In this document: piece by piece, positions 44,324-55,564 of the stretch | Position numbering within the stretch: the stretch's first letter is position 1 | Layout: every line of letters starts with the position of its first letter | Assembly (NCBI GenBank): GCA_030765065.1 | Contig: CM060985.1 | Location: 7,316,001 to 7,380,000 of the forward strand | Reading direction: 5' to 3' | Source of the DNA: Deroplatys truncata | Taxonomy: Eukaryota; Arthropoda; Insecta; Mantodea; Mantidae | DNA: 64,000 nucleotides | The notes under the pieces: model-generated | Database searches by the model: none | What the model saw: only the letters and a program-made list of their open reading frames with translations | Told to the model about the DNA's origin: nothing | Position numbers and translations under genes: made by a program

Positions 44324-45543
44324 CTGCGTTTGCGATAACGCCGACTTTTTAAAAATATTCCCTAAAATGCTTGGGAAACAATTACTTATACATAACGCTG
44401 TTAACAATTCGAAAATTAGATAGATTTATTTGGCGAAATAAAACGAAAGGAGCCAATAACGCGAATATGTCAATTTTATATGTACAAAAATGCGAATTGA
44501 CGGTGTTTGCCTGGCTGTATTTCTCAATACGAGAAAGAGAAGTTGGAAATACCTATACGGTTTCCAGTACCAATGTTGGTTTGAGAAGCATCTTCGTGAT
44601 ATAGCCGAGTTGGTGCAGTTAGAAGATAATGAGGAACGATGAAGTAAGTATAATTTCATTCGTCAAGGAACATGTCGGTGATTTAGTGGAATACATCGCT
44701 GAACTAGAAGGATCAAGCTCTACGCTGAAAATATTGAAAAATTTCGAAGTAGCAAAAGAAGGGAATGTTTTCAGTGAAACAGAAGAGAAGCGCAGATGTT
44801 CAAGGAGATTTTAGATCAGCTGCAGCATTAGCATTTGCAAAATTACAGTTACTAATGTTTGAAGACCCTGCTAATAAGTTGTATTCAGCAGTTGAAATGT
44901 TTAGTCCAGCATTCATCAGCACTATTGAAAAAAGTGAAGTGTATTCCATTCTTTAGAAATGTGATCACAAAAGGGTACAGTGAGCAAACCAATAAAATTA
45001 TGTTGCGAGAAGGAAAAATAAACATTGTGAAAGTTGTACGTAGTTTACTTGAGTTTAGTGGCAGAGCTCCCCAGTTGACTGAACCTTTCTTTTCTTGCTA
45101 CTCAGCAGTTTTGAGCGACATGAAAGAAGGAAATGCAACATAATGTGCTTTAATTTTATGGCATTATGTCCATTTCATTGTAGTATGAGTGTCTAATGTT
45201 GGCTGTGAAGTTTTCTTCTGTTGCTACTAGGAGCTTTTAGCGACTTGGGTTGCAACAGGAAAGCGATAATGTTCTCCTTTGCCAGTTACAAAAAGGAACA
45301 TGTGTTTTTCTTTCATGTTATGCCTTCTTCCCTGATAAATGAAGAATAAAAATGTGTGTTCTTTAAAATAAAGCTCCACCACATTATTCTTCAATAATCT
45401 ATTTATATGAAAAAGTACCTTTAAAATCCCAAAATATGAGAATAAAAACTAGTAAAAATAGCGCAAAATTCTAAAAGAATAACGCGAAATTCTCCAAAAA
45501 TAACGCCGATTTCTACCAAAAAATAAAACGAAAAACGCACGTC
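44324..45543 (+). mobile_element. hAT-like DNA element, 1.2 kb, inside SINE-2
   Basis: The right end, read inward on the minus strand, is TAGGGACGTGCGTTTTTCG, a hAT-style terminus. Three subterminal units of about 22-25 bp follow, around GGCGTTATTTTT, CGCGTTATTCTT and TGCGCTATTTTT. The left end has a matching TGCGTTTGCGATAACGCCGA, though its outermost bases are lost. The interior holds decayed coding sequence in shifting frames (44629-44814, 44765-44956, 44859-45143) that I do not recognise. The end structure suggests hAT, but the protein does not confirm it. Confidence 0.55.
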
Positions 45544-45645
45544 CCTACACATAGGTCAGACTGGGCGGCCACCGGCGATCGAACCCGGGACCTCTTTAAT
45601 GCAGGCCACAGAGCCTCAGCCATTCGCTGGGTTTTTATGCATTTT
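45544..45645 (-). repeat. SINE-2 copy, minus strand, tRNA-like head
   Basis: CACCGGCGATCGAACCCGGG is the reverse-strand B box (GGGTTCGATCGCC). A degenerate A box (ATGGCTGAGGCTC on the minus strand) lies beyond. It completes the SINE-2 interrupted at 44323. Confidence 0.75.
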
Positions 45646-45796
45646 TAGAGCATATTTTGAACGTTTGTTCTGTATAAATGCATGTATTTATGAGTTTTAG
45701 TGCATAGCAATAAGAAATGCAGCCACTCGAGCTGATCAGCTTTCATAACATCCAGTGACATAATCAGTTGCCTTCTCTCAGCAGCGGATACAGAAG

Positions 45797-46070
45797 GAAA
45801 TACATGTTTTGAGTCTCCGGAATAAAAATAAAAAAAAAAACATTCTTAGAGAAACGTACGTGTGTCTGTGCACGATTAAAAAATTTGATGTATTATATTC
45901 ACATGACTTTCTCTGCCCTCTATCGTTTAATAGTGAGTATACAAATTATTCTTACTGGAGCTTGTTTTATATCTACTACATTTTAATCCAAGTAAACATT
46001 TGTAGAAATAACTACATTACATATGCAAAGAAAATAGCGATAGTCAAATGTTTTAGAACTTTTTTATAAA
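45797..46070. mobile_element. Two DR1 pieces in opposite orientation
   Basis: 45797-45875 is a plus-strand 5' piece (GAAATACATGTTTTGAGTCT, then GTGTGTCTGTGC). 45883-46070 is a minus-strand DR1-B 3' end (TTGATGTATTATATTCACAT, then GACTTTCTCTGCCCTC) reaching GCGATAGTCAAATGTTTTAG. Confidence 0.7.
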
Positions 46071-46239
46071 TGTAATATTATCGCTCAGAATTACATGATT
46101 TACAGATACCTGCGAATAATAGAATACGCTAATTGATTATTAACACTCAAGGAAAACCAAAGTGCCTCCTTTAACTATGCAATGTGGTAAAATATAACGT
46201 AGTGATTAAAAGTGATACTCGGAGAGAATGTTAGTGATC

Positions 46240-48145
46240 GGAGGTCTCTTCAGGCGTGAGGGCTGGTGGGTAGCTCCTGCTTCCTGACAAACCAAGGAAC
46301 ATTAGTAGCGATCCTCGGGGATCTGTTTCGGAGCACTTGTAAACGACGGAGGTGAGTATTCCTAGCTGGGATGTGTCGAACAAGAGATTTGTGAAGTCGA
46401 GACCAAGAGGTGTGTGTTTATGAAACAGTAGATAGAGTCTTCCGGATGCTAATGAAATAAGGGCACGTCCAGTATTACTCCAAGATAGTTGACAAGAGTT
46501 GCAGAAGATAACCAGAGCATTTATTTGTTATGAATATGCAAGTGATACTTCGTAAGGAAAAAAAAAATTAGCTTCAGTTTTTTCGCTGTTAAGAAGTGTT
46601 CTCGAAGCGTGAATTGTGCGAATAGTCTCGGGGAGACGTGCGTGTGAAAAGTGGAAGTTGGGACGAAATGAGAAAGATCGCAGGTGTAGATGATGAACAA
46701 GATCGGAGCGAGTGTCGACTCCTGCCCAGAGGACTGAATACCACCAACATGCAGTACAATGGTGCGTTCTGATAGAAAAGTGCAGTTGGTAGTGAGTAGA
46801 TATTGAGAGTTAAGCCATCGTGCCATACTTTATCGAAGGCCTGTGATACGTCTAGGAACAAGGCCGTCGTGTGCTGACGATTTTCAAAACCATGAACAAA
46901 CGTAACTCAAGTAGAATGCTTCCCGAACTGGAATTATGTTGTTCTGAGACGTCGAAGTGTTACCTTTTCAAGGAGTTTGGACGATAGATTTTTAGGCTTG
47001 TTTGGTTTATAGAGTACTATGATGTGAGGAAAGTTCCAGTCGGAGACAGGCATTCAAGATGGATGACAAGCAGGCAAGGCTTTACTTGTCAGATTTTTGG
47101 GACTACATTAGGTAGCAGGTCGTGTCCTGGAGATTTATTAGAGGGAGACATCGAATTAAATATTGGGGGTCGTGAAGGAGCGGTGGGTTCGTGTCGGCAG
47201 TTCTTGTTGAACGTCTCGAATAGTAGCATCAAATATAGCCGGATTTGGAGTGAATGTTGTTCGTAGTGGGAAGCAAGGACCATCATCAGCAGAAAGAGCT
47301 GGTATGAGGGTTGGCATCTCGTAGCATCCCACACAATGTGATCATGGGGTGAAATGCTGACGTTGATAGATGCCAAGGCGAAGGCCCTCAGTTAATCTTT
47401 TACGAGACGTGTTAATCTATTAAGTTTTCGACGCAGCCAAGGGCATCTTTCGTGTTGCCATTGCCGACGAATACTGTTCTTTTCTCGAATAAGATGTAGC
47501 ATGGCACCGGCAAGGAAGGGTCTAACGGGCGCAGCTTTTAGTAGCTAGTAGAAATGCGCACAGTGCTTCACTATCTGCCGTAGTGGCATGAAATAGATCC
47601 CATTAATAAGTCGTGGAGCTACGAGTAGTAGTTTAAAAGTAATCAGGACTGGCAGTGATCATAGGTGTGAATCCCAATATGAAGAGTAACTAGGAGCTAA
47701 TCCGCTTGTAGAGATGTCAGTGGAGTGGCAACCCCATGAGGAGTGCTTACAGGTGAGTAGAAGGGTGTCGCTGTCGGCCGTAAAAAGCAATGAAAGATAG
47801 TCACTTCCGGTTCGGATTCTTGTATGCGCTGATAACAGTGAGACTAATTCAATCAGATGTACACAGTTTGATTACAACCACTTCAAGGTCACGGACGCCT
47901 GGTAAAAATATGGAATGATGGATAAGATTACGCCGGATGCTTTTGTAGCTGCTCCATCTTGGCGATAAATATTGTAACCAGGAAGGATGAACGTCTCATT
48001 CGGAAGCGGTTGGGTTTCACTGACACAAGCGACGTCGATGTTATGCATCGTGAGAAAGCCAATAAATGAAGCACGCTTAGCGCGCATGCCATTACAGTTC
48101 CAGTCGAGGATAGTGAGAAGTTTATGTGCTACCGTTTTGAAGCAC
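46240..48145 (-). pseudogene. Jockey-like LINE ORF2 relic
   Basis: Read on the minus strand, ORF2 parts appear in order. The endonuclease start is NGMRAKRASFIGFL and CVSETQPLPNETFILPGYNIYRQDG (48120-47900). A pre-RT piece KSPGHDLLPNV follows near 47120. The RT catalytic block VFLDVSQAFDKVWHDGL sits at 46861-46810. A C-terminal HLRRLQVLRNRSP and NVPWFVRKQELP lie near 46330-46255. Numerous stops and frameshifts separate these pieces. The endonuclease-RT layout without RNase H and the AFDKVWHDGL block fit the jockey clade. Function: an extinct copy of a retrotransposon replication protein. Confidence 0.8.
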
Positions 48146-48640
48146 GGAAGAAAGAAGAGAACGAATGAATTGTTATTTGTGACATAAATAGAGAAATAAT
48201 GGGAGAGAGATGAGAAGAGATCGGCAAACGAGCTCCAAGAAAATGTCGAGGTGGTATCGGCAGGCGTTTTATTCTGTGGATGTATTGGAGGAGGAGAAGA
48301 TCTCGCTGCCTGGGAGTAGAGGCGCTGAGTTGTGTTCTGCTGTGAGGGTTGTGGATGTAAGCTCAGGTCGCGTTGAGTTCAACGTAATGAGGAGATCCCC
48401 GAAAATTTGCGGGATGATCTTGTCAACAGTTCGCACATTGTCGTGGGGGGGGGTCAGCTGACAGTAATTCCTTGTGTCCATAATGCTGACGAGTGCACTC
48501 GGCAGTCGATGTTCAACTTTTACAAGACTGTAGAGCAACCGTGTAGGATTAAGAATAGCTCTACCCTCGTCATTGTTGGCAAGTTCAATAGCACTGATAG
48601 GAGTGGCTTGCTAGAAGACGTGTAACCTTTTTCACTGGTT
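48146..48640 (-). pseudogene. Jockey-like LINE ORF1 remnant
   Basis: The minus strand reads LLYSLVKVEHRLPSALVSIM and TRNYCQLTP near 48540-48460. This corresponds to the segment running into the zinc knuckles of jockey-type ORF1 (VKVE..., GHTKNYC). Most knuckle cysteines are lost. It sits directly upstream of the ORF2 relic, as expected. The true 5' end was not found. Confidence 0.55.
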
Positions 48641-49162
48641 ACTGTAAAGAACACAGATGGCTGAGAGAACGCGGAGAGAAGTTTATCAGCAGAACATTCA
48701 GCGTTAAAGTAGGCTGTAAGACAGCGAAAGTCGGCTGACGTAGAAGCATGTACTTAAATAAGAGAGAACGCGGTTTTTTATGTCCTGTAGAAACAACTGC
48801 GTGTGAATTCCTTCCTGATCACAATCATTGTTATCAGACAGTGAAACTGTTATTGTATGCCGTTTATTTTCACTCCGTCTCAGAACGTTGGTCGGTTAGA
48901 TCCTCCTGTCAACTGAATTGGATGGATGTCATTGAGCTGTACTATATGCCGCATTAACTGAGTTGGCCGGTATGTTCCATCATACATGTGGTGAAAAAAG
49001 TTGAATAACACAACTTTCACAAACCGCAGAATTGAGTAATGCGGGATTCGCAACGAGTCTGTCTGTTTCACTAAGATTTAAAACAAATAATCGCACAAAT
49101 ATGAAGCGATGCATTAACTTCGACTGACGGATCAACAGATCGCACGCTATACCTGAGAAACA
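48641..49162. other. Unassigned non-coding stretch
   Basis: No recognised gene or repeat. Confidence 0.4.
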
Positions 49163-49284
49163 ACTGAAAATCCACAGAACTTTTAAAGAATGATCAAACT
49201 TTGAACAATTTGACCAATAATAACGGATGACACAAAAGAAGTCATTTGAAATAAATTGCGTATTTTAAAGAGATCTACGTTTTT
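49163..49284 (-). mobile_element. DR1-B fragment, centre, minus strand
   Basis: AAAATCCACAGAACTTTTAA, then TGACCAATAATAACGGATGA and AAGAGATCTACGTTTTT. It is cut off by the next DR1 copy, which is inserted in the T-run of its GATCTACGTTTTT word. Confidence 0.7.
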
Positions 49285-50068
49285 ACTTTCTCTACTACGT
49301 ATAGTAAGGAGAAGTATTGCATTCCACCCCGAGATTTCACGGAAGTACATGTTTTGAGGCCCCATGAATAAAAAAAGCACTTCTACAAAAAGGTTCGTGT
49401 GTGTCTGTGAAAGCATAACTAAAGAGCGAAAAGTTAGATAAATAATAAAGTTGGTATTTAGGTTCAATATCTTTCAAAGATGCGACACGAAGTTATTCAA
49501 GAAAATCACCCTACCCCAGACTAACCTTTACATGGATTATTTTTCGAAAATTTTCATTTTGTCAAAAACAGGCTGTAACGATTTTTATTAAAATACCATA
49601 TACTTAAGATATTTTCATGATAAATAAAACCTATATCTTGATTCTGGAAATGTCACCAGAAATCCTCTTCCTTCTGAATGGCTTTTGCATAACTGTAAAC
49701 TGTAAGAGAGAGACAGATTTTGTTTCTACACAAAAAATGTACAACGCATTAAAACACACAATTTATGTCATATACACTTTTTTGTCGAGTGAACCATTTC
49801 CGAGATATTCCTTGTTATTTGTTTGAATTTTCCAATACTTTTACTTTTTCTCAAATGGGAATTCGGTTTTTTTTATGTCCTGGACTTGCAAAGAGAATGG
49901 AATGCGCCACATAGCAACCAGCTCTTAAAATATTTGACCAGCGCTTAAAACCTACCATATTCCCCTTGCATCTACAAGAAAATTAGCAATAAGATTAACA
50001 TGAAGTAGATGGAGAATAAGCGTTTATACAAGAGTAGAGCAAGTTATGTGAGTGTAACACTTCAGATT
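49285..50068 (+). mobile_element. DR1-A copy, plus strand, complete
   Basis: The 5' terminus ACTTTCTCTACTACGTATAG lies at 49285. It ends CAAGAGTAGAGCAAGTTATG...AACACTTCAGATT at 50068. The microsatellite is a single short GTGTGTGTCTGTG. Confidence 0.88.
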
Positions 50069-50251
50069 CTTAGAAAAAGATCCATGCGTGAGAGAGGGAG
50101 AGAGAGTGAACAGCGTAAAGTGGATGAATGCCAAACTTGGTAATTAGGGTCAGTTCCTTCCAAGGATGCGACACGAACATTTTCAAGAAAATCCCCCATC
50201 CCAAACTATCGTTTACTTGGAACGATTTTGATTAAAGCACCATATATTAAA
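50069..50251 (+). mobile_element. DR1 copy appended head-to-tail, left part (split by SINE-1)
   Basis: It starts at the internal CTTAGAAAAAGATCCATGCG position and passes a GA tract to GATTAAAGCACCATATATTA. SINE-1 interrupts it. Confidence 0.8.
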
Positions 50252-50529
50252 TGTCGTCCTCCGTGCACTAGTGGTACCGTGCTAGCCTCTAGTTCCCGAG
50301 GTCGGAGGGCGATGGATTTTTTCGGGCGTAAAAATCATTAGCATGGCTTCCTTCGGAAGGGAAGTAAAGCCGGTGGTCCCGTGTCGTAGATTTACGGCAC
50401 GTAAAAGAACCTCAAGTCTTATAAAGAGGCCTCTGAACAAAATTACCAGTCTTTCACGTCCAATATAGAATGGGACGCTAAGAACCACAGCAGTTAAAGA
50501 GCGTCCATAAATAAAAACTTAATTTTAAT
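50252..50529 (+). repeat. SINE-1 copy, plus strand, with target duplication
   Basis: An exact 12-bp duplication CCATATATTAAA flanks it (50240-50251, 50530-50541), inside a DR1 copy. The A-box side is GTGCACTAGTGGTACCGTGC. The B box is deleted (GTCGGAGGGCG replaces it), so this copy could not be transcribed by Pol III. Confidence 0.9.
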
Positions 50530-50990
50530 CCATATATTAAAGATATTTACATGACAAATAAAATGTTTATCTTTAATTTTCTGGGAATAGTCCGTGAAGT
50601 TCACTTTAGTTGGAAGAAGTTTTGTGAAATCTTGTACAACTGGTAAACGTTAAACGATAACGTACTACCTACACAAAAACTGTACATCTCTGTAATACAT
50701 ACAATTTACTTCAAATACGTTTATTGTGGCATATCTGTTATTAAAGGTTCGAATTGTTCAATAATTTGTCATTCCTGTCAACATTCACTTGTTTCTCGCG
50801 ATGTCATGGCCAGCATATAGCGTCCAGTTGTTAAACATTTGACTATCGCTGTTCTCTATAACGAAATGTGTAATGTAGCTATTTCTGTAAAGGCTTTTCT
50901 GGATTAAAATGCAGTAGATAGAAAAATAAGTTTGAATTTGCATACCCACTAATAAATGATAGGGTATAGGAAGTATACGAATGTATTACA
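50530..50990 (+). mobile_element. DR1-B copy, right part after SINE-1
   Basis: It continues AAAGATATTTACATGACAAA, then TTGTTTCTCGCGATGTCATG, to an eroded 3' end (GATAGGGTATAGGAAGTATA...ATTACATC). Confidence 0.82.
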
Positions 50991-51398
50991 TCTATCGCAT
51001 AAGGTTTAAAGTTGTACAAAATTCCTTCCTAATGAAGAGGACTTCGCAGGCTATTCCCAGAAAATTGAAGGTAAATATCTTTAATATATGGTATTTTAAT
51101 AAAAATCATTAGTCATTTTTTAGAAAATAAAAACTTTCGAAAAATGCTGAAGTAAATAGTAGTATGGAGTGGGGCATTTTTTTGAAAATCTTCGCGTCGC
51201 ATCTTTGGAAGATACCGAACCTAAATACCAAGTTTGGTATTTATCCGAGTTTTCGTTTTTGAGTGATACTGCTCACAAACAGACACATATACACGTACGT
51301 TTTTATAAAAATGCTTTTGAGTGGGTTTCGGTGAAATCTCGATATGGAAATTTTGGGTGGAATACAACACTTCCTCTATACATAGAGAAAGTAAAAAA
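50991..51398 (-). mobile_element. DR1-B copy, minus strand, 5' half
   Basis: GCATAAGGTTTAAAGTTGTA through GACTTCGCAGGCTATTCCCA to the 5' domain TTTTGGGTGGAATACAACAC and ATACATAGAGAAAGT. Only a short CA tract is present. Confidence 0.75.
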
Positions 51399-51399
51399 A

Positions 51400-52130
51400 T
51401 GGACCCAACGACTTCGATTATGTCATATTTACACGAGAAATAAAATTTGTACATTTGAATTTTCTGGAAATAGGCTTGAAATTGTGTTTACTGTGAAGGA
51501 ATATTGTATAATGGGTATACCATAAGAGATAGGTAAAAACCTATACAGAAAAATGCAGTCATTTAACACCAAATTCTTAAGATTATTGTTTGTCTGTGAC
51601 CGCGGAAAATGAAGCAAACCATTATGGCAATATGAATTTGAAACGTCCATTGACAATTTTATTTTTAAAATGCCTTGCTTCACAGTGGATGTATATTTCA
51701 TTTAGCAGGCCTCACTGAACTGTGCGATAGAGTTTTCATTTTCAGCACTCGCATCTCTTTGACGAATGTCTTAGCACTTGGACGTTATTGTATATGCTTG
51801 TGGCCCCGTCTTGTTTTTAACGGATGAGCATTTGCCAGATTAATGCTTAATTATATTTATTAATACGACATATGTACCTTGAATTCTCTGGAAATAGCCT
51901 TCAAGTCGTGTTCAGTAGGAAGAAATTTTGTGAAATCCGTAAACCATAACAGATAGACAAAGGGCACTACACAACAAATTTAAAGCTTTTTTTTTAAAAA
52001 AAAAAAAAAGAATACACAATTTACTTGAAATAACTGGCATCAGCCGTTTCCGAGACGCTCTTTATTATTGGCCTGAAATTTCAATGTCAGTATATAGCCA
52101 CTTGCTTCTGAAGATTCGACTATGAGTTGA
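51400..52130 (+). mobile_element. DR1 fragments, plus strand, dispersed
   Basis: 51400-51560 matches the centre (AACGACTTCGATTATGTCAT, GGGTATACCATAAGAGATAG). 51860-52130 matches centre to 3' half (CCTTGAATTCTCTGGAAATA, ATCAGCCGTTTCCGAGAC). The piece between them is unassigned. Confidence 0.55.
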
Positions 52131-53199
52131 GCCTCGCGGAAAGGTCACAAGTAGATACGTGTCAGTCTTTTAGTAACATTTACACTGCAATGTTCAAATG
52201 TACTTAAAACATAGGCAACATTTCCACTCTTGTTGAATAGTGCTGTGTTGTTGCTGTTTGAGCACGCCGTGGACGATGACTCGTTATTAAACCACATCTA
52301 ATAGAACATAATGCGGTATTGAATATAATCCCCACTCCAAATTTAATAATTTCTTTTGTAAAACATGACGTTTGAGAACATGCCTAGTATTTATAAGCGA
52401 CCCAGTCAGTGTTAAAGAAATTACCACTACATTGACCTTTCGTTAGCATAAAGAATCATTTTACGCTTGAAAGATATTCCTGACTACAGGCCAACGATAT
52501 AAATGTAAGCAAGTCGAGAATGACACACCGATACCTATCACAAATTTGAATGCTACGGAACGATTCTGCACTCGAATCTAACAAGCACCACAATTTTGAA
52601 TACTGCATTTAGACAAAAAAAGTTGCATTAGTTTCGCAAAAAATACGGCTTAGTAACTTGAAGCTTGTGCTGCCGTCTTTTTTTTTCGGATAAATTATTT
52701 TGCGACATGGTTACCAACTTCAGTGGTAAATAAACACTTTCTTGTGTTTGACCGCAACACATATTGCTGTGAAATGTACGCATATTTGTCAAACTTTTTG
52801 GCAATTAACGAAGTAATTTTAGAATTTGATATTTTTGCGACATTATAGATACTGAGGACTCTCTTAGACGAGAACTTCAAGATGAATGTGTAAACTCATT
52901 TACATTGTGTAAGATTTAACATGTTTTAGTAGAGAAAGGTAAACAGTGCTGAACCGCCCTTGATCTGGTGACACACACCCGAGCTTTCTCTCCTTTCCCA
53001 GAAGGGAAGGGAGGGCTCCAAATTCCAGTATATGTAATAAGACTGGCCTACGTGACGATCGGAGGAGTGAAAGTTTAATGCAAGAGCCACTGTTTGGACA
53101 ATCTCAAGGCAAAGAGTTTCGGGGATTTCCTGAGCAAGACTCGTACTTTCATATGAGAAAAGCGGCTTAGATATCAAGTTTTGCTCAGGCCAAAGAAGT
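52131..53199. other. Unassigned non-coding stretch
   Basis: No recognised gene or repeat. The 83-codon minus frame at 52926-53177 has no family motif. Confidence 0.4.
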
Positions 53200-53395
53200 A
53201 CCCTATTGCGCCCACATTTGGCTGGAAATGCCCATTTTGAAACAGGTGCGTGTAGTCAGTCAATCTTGGTGTTTAACTTAGGCATCTTTCAAGACCAAAC
53301 TACCATTAAATGCAACATATTTAGTTATTCTCAAAAACGGCTCTAAATATGTGCAAGTTATTTTCACGACAAAATGTAGGTACAGCCACATGGTC
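53200..53395 (+). mobile_element. DR1 fragment, 5' and centre, plus strand
   Basis: TGGCTGGAAATGCCCATTTT, GGCATCTTTCAAGACCAAAC and TCTCAAAAACGGCTCTAAAT follow DR1 order. A SINE-3 follows. Confidence 0.55.
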
Positions 53396-53419
53396 TTTGC
53401 CGTACAGTTCTCATTGGAT

Positions 53420-53545
53420 TTCTGGTTTTTCTTTGGCTTTTGCACTTCCAGACTCTGGCGAGTAGTCTTAACTCGAGACCCCAGCCGGAAATCGAACTCG
53501 GGGCCTCTCGTACAGCCTTATCGAACTGAGGTACGAGGCCAGCCT
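53420..53545 (-). repeat. SINE-3 fragment, minus strand
   Basis: It shares CTTCCAGACTCTGGCGAG, a GAGACCCCAGCCGG-type block and a GAGGTACGAGGCCAGCC end (tRNA-like head in reverse) with the complete SINE-3 at 35205-35461. Confidence 0.75.
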
Positions 53546-53779
53546 TGAGTGACTATCAACTGTAGATCTCGTTAAAGCACCCACTTTGTGAAATAAGATT
53601 GTTTTTGGCGCGCCTTCAAGTCTCGGTCATAGTGATTTACCTGGATAAGATTTTATCCGGGGCTTTCCCTTATCCTGAAAGATGAATGTCGGTTATGGAC
53701 TCCGGACTCATATTGTGACGTATGCTCTGATATGACGCTTGTGACTTTCACCTCTTTCCTACTGGGTTCAACTTCCAAA

Positions 53780-54315
53780 TACTGTCAAGTACATAGCGAC
53801 TCGCTGTATCTTCTTGTGCCTAAAGCCAGATGTCGAATAAGCTTTTGTAACAATAGTTTGTAAATGCACCACTTTTAAATATAGCTTCAGCAAACTATTG
53901 TTACAAAATATTATTTCACTGTCTACTTGTACTAGACAACACACAAGAGCAGACTGAAGTAATAGTCAGATGTTTAAAAAGTGGGTCGCTATATGCGGCC
54001 TTTGAAATTCCATACTCTTTGCATGCCTATCAGAAACTAATAAAATAAAGATGCGACATAGCAATTCAATAAAGTATTACAACGTTTTGGAATAGCCAAT
54101 AATCACGAGTATTTCGGAAACGGTTAATGCCACCAAAAATCATTCGACTGAAATTGTGCACGTGTTCTGTGTATTTGTTATAATGCACCAAATTACAAAA
54201 TTCATTTCAGAATGTAAATGTACATTTTATGTGTTGAGCAAATACGTTACATATGTGGCACATTGATGAAGTCGATTTTTGAGAAATTAAAACATAACTA
54301 AACGTGTTACATGTT
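53780..54315. mobile_element. Two DR1 3' ends facing each other
   Basis: 53780-53875 is a plus-strand DR1 piece (CATAGCGACTCGCTGTATC...). 53880-54315 is a minus-strand copy (AGTGGGTCGCTATATGCGGC, GAGTATTTCGGAAACGGTTA). Where they meet, 53843-53860 and 53891-53908 form a perfect 18-bp inverted repeat (TTTTGTAACAATAGTTTG and its complement) with a 30-base loop. Confidence 0.65.
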
Positions 54316-54756
54316 TTTTTTGGGGGGGGAGGACTATAAGGATTTAGGTGTTTTATGTCAAGAGTGAAGAAATTAGAATGTTAAATATGACTTTAGCATG
54401 TTGAAATAGCAGGGTTTTAGAATAATAACGTTAAATATAAGTTGCCATGGAAAGGCTGCGAGTTATTTGTGGAACTCTGAAGGAAAGAGCGACCCAGATA
54501 AGCAGTGGCGTAGCCTGATTATCAGACTCGGGTATGTAATTCAACGTATATTGTGACCCAAACTAGAGAATATGTAGTGTAAACAAGATTTTCATTTTAT
54601 TACCTAGTAAATTCATTAACGCATGCTTTGTACACTGGAAGGTAGTTTAATGACATAATTTAGGATCATTATATTTATTTGAACAATAAAAGTTAATAAT
54701 ACAGACAGCAAATCTCTTTTTCTGTCAGAGCAGCAAATAAACCTCTCTGTCAATAG
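54316..54756. other. Unassigned non-coding stretch
   Basis: AT-rich. A poly-T/poly-G run sits at about 54315-54330. Nothing else is recognised. Confidence 0.4.
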
Positions 54757-55065
54757 TTATGTATCGTAAAACGGTAGAGAGTTGCTGTTTATGTCAGGAG
54801 TTTGATCTAATATCAGTGAAACAAACAAAGTAACAGAAATTTCATACGTCATGACGGCACTCACATTTGAAATTAAGTCGTTCTCAATATGAGGTGAAGT
54901 TGCACGAAAAACAGTCCACTTTTCCAAGTGTTCTTTCACAGAGGTATCATATTTTGGTAATCCATTTAAATACTCAATATAGTTGCCACTGTTTGAAGGT
55001 CCCTTCTTTCTTATTGTGACCACGAAGTGCAAGTGCTTGTTCTCCTAAAAAGCATACGGCCTGTA
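54757..55065 (-). pseudogene. hAT-type transposase relic (ZMYM1-like)
   Basis: The minus strand reads EQALALRGHNKKEG, then after a frameshift near 55015 SGNYIEYLNGLPKYDTSVKE and ATSPHIENDLISNVSAVMTY, ending with LILDQTPDIN. This follows the well-known order of hAT transposases related to ZMYM1 (LALRGH..., GNF..LL..YD..L..HL, ...IQNDLI, ...DETSDI, where the last block holds the first catalytic Asp region). Here DETSDI is DQTPDI. Only about 100 residues remain, and a stop follows. No termini were found. It is an extinct DNA transposon fragment, not a host gene. Confidence 0.75.
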
Positions 55066-55392
55066 CAAAGTGAGAAAGTAAAGCTCTATTTATTTTTTTT
55101 CACTTCACTGTTCAACTGAGAGCTTATACTAACTATTCAATGAACATCGTATTCTGAGAGTTTTCCCGAATATTTTTAGTTTTTTTTTCACATATTACAT
55201 GATTACAAGAATAGTTGTGTTTTTTTGGTTCCCTGTAAATGTTATTTAAATCTTCATAACCACTGCAATTCCAGATGCACCTTTCATTTGAAAAAAAAAA
55301 TGACCAACAAAACAGTTTGTTTAAGGTTTTACACCCGCACAGTCATGAGTCACTTTCATAAACTTTGATGTTGAAATGCCTTACACATTTTT
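55066..55392. other. Unassigned non-coding stretch
   Basis: AT-rich, several poly-T and poly-A runs, no recognised repeat. Confidence 0.4.
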
Positions 55393-55520
55393 ACTTTCTC
55401 TACTACGTATAGTAAGTAGGGGAAGTATTGTATTCCACCCAAAAATTCGATACTGAGATTTCACCGGAAATACATGTTTTGAGACCCCCTGAATAAAAAA
55501 AAGCAATTTTGGGAACATGT

Positions 55521-55564
<44 letters not shown>

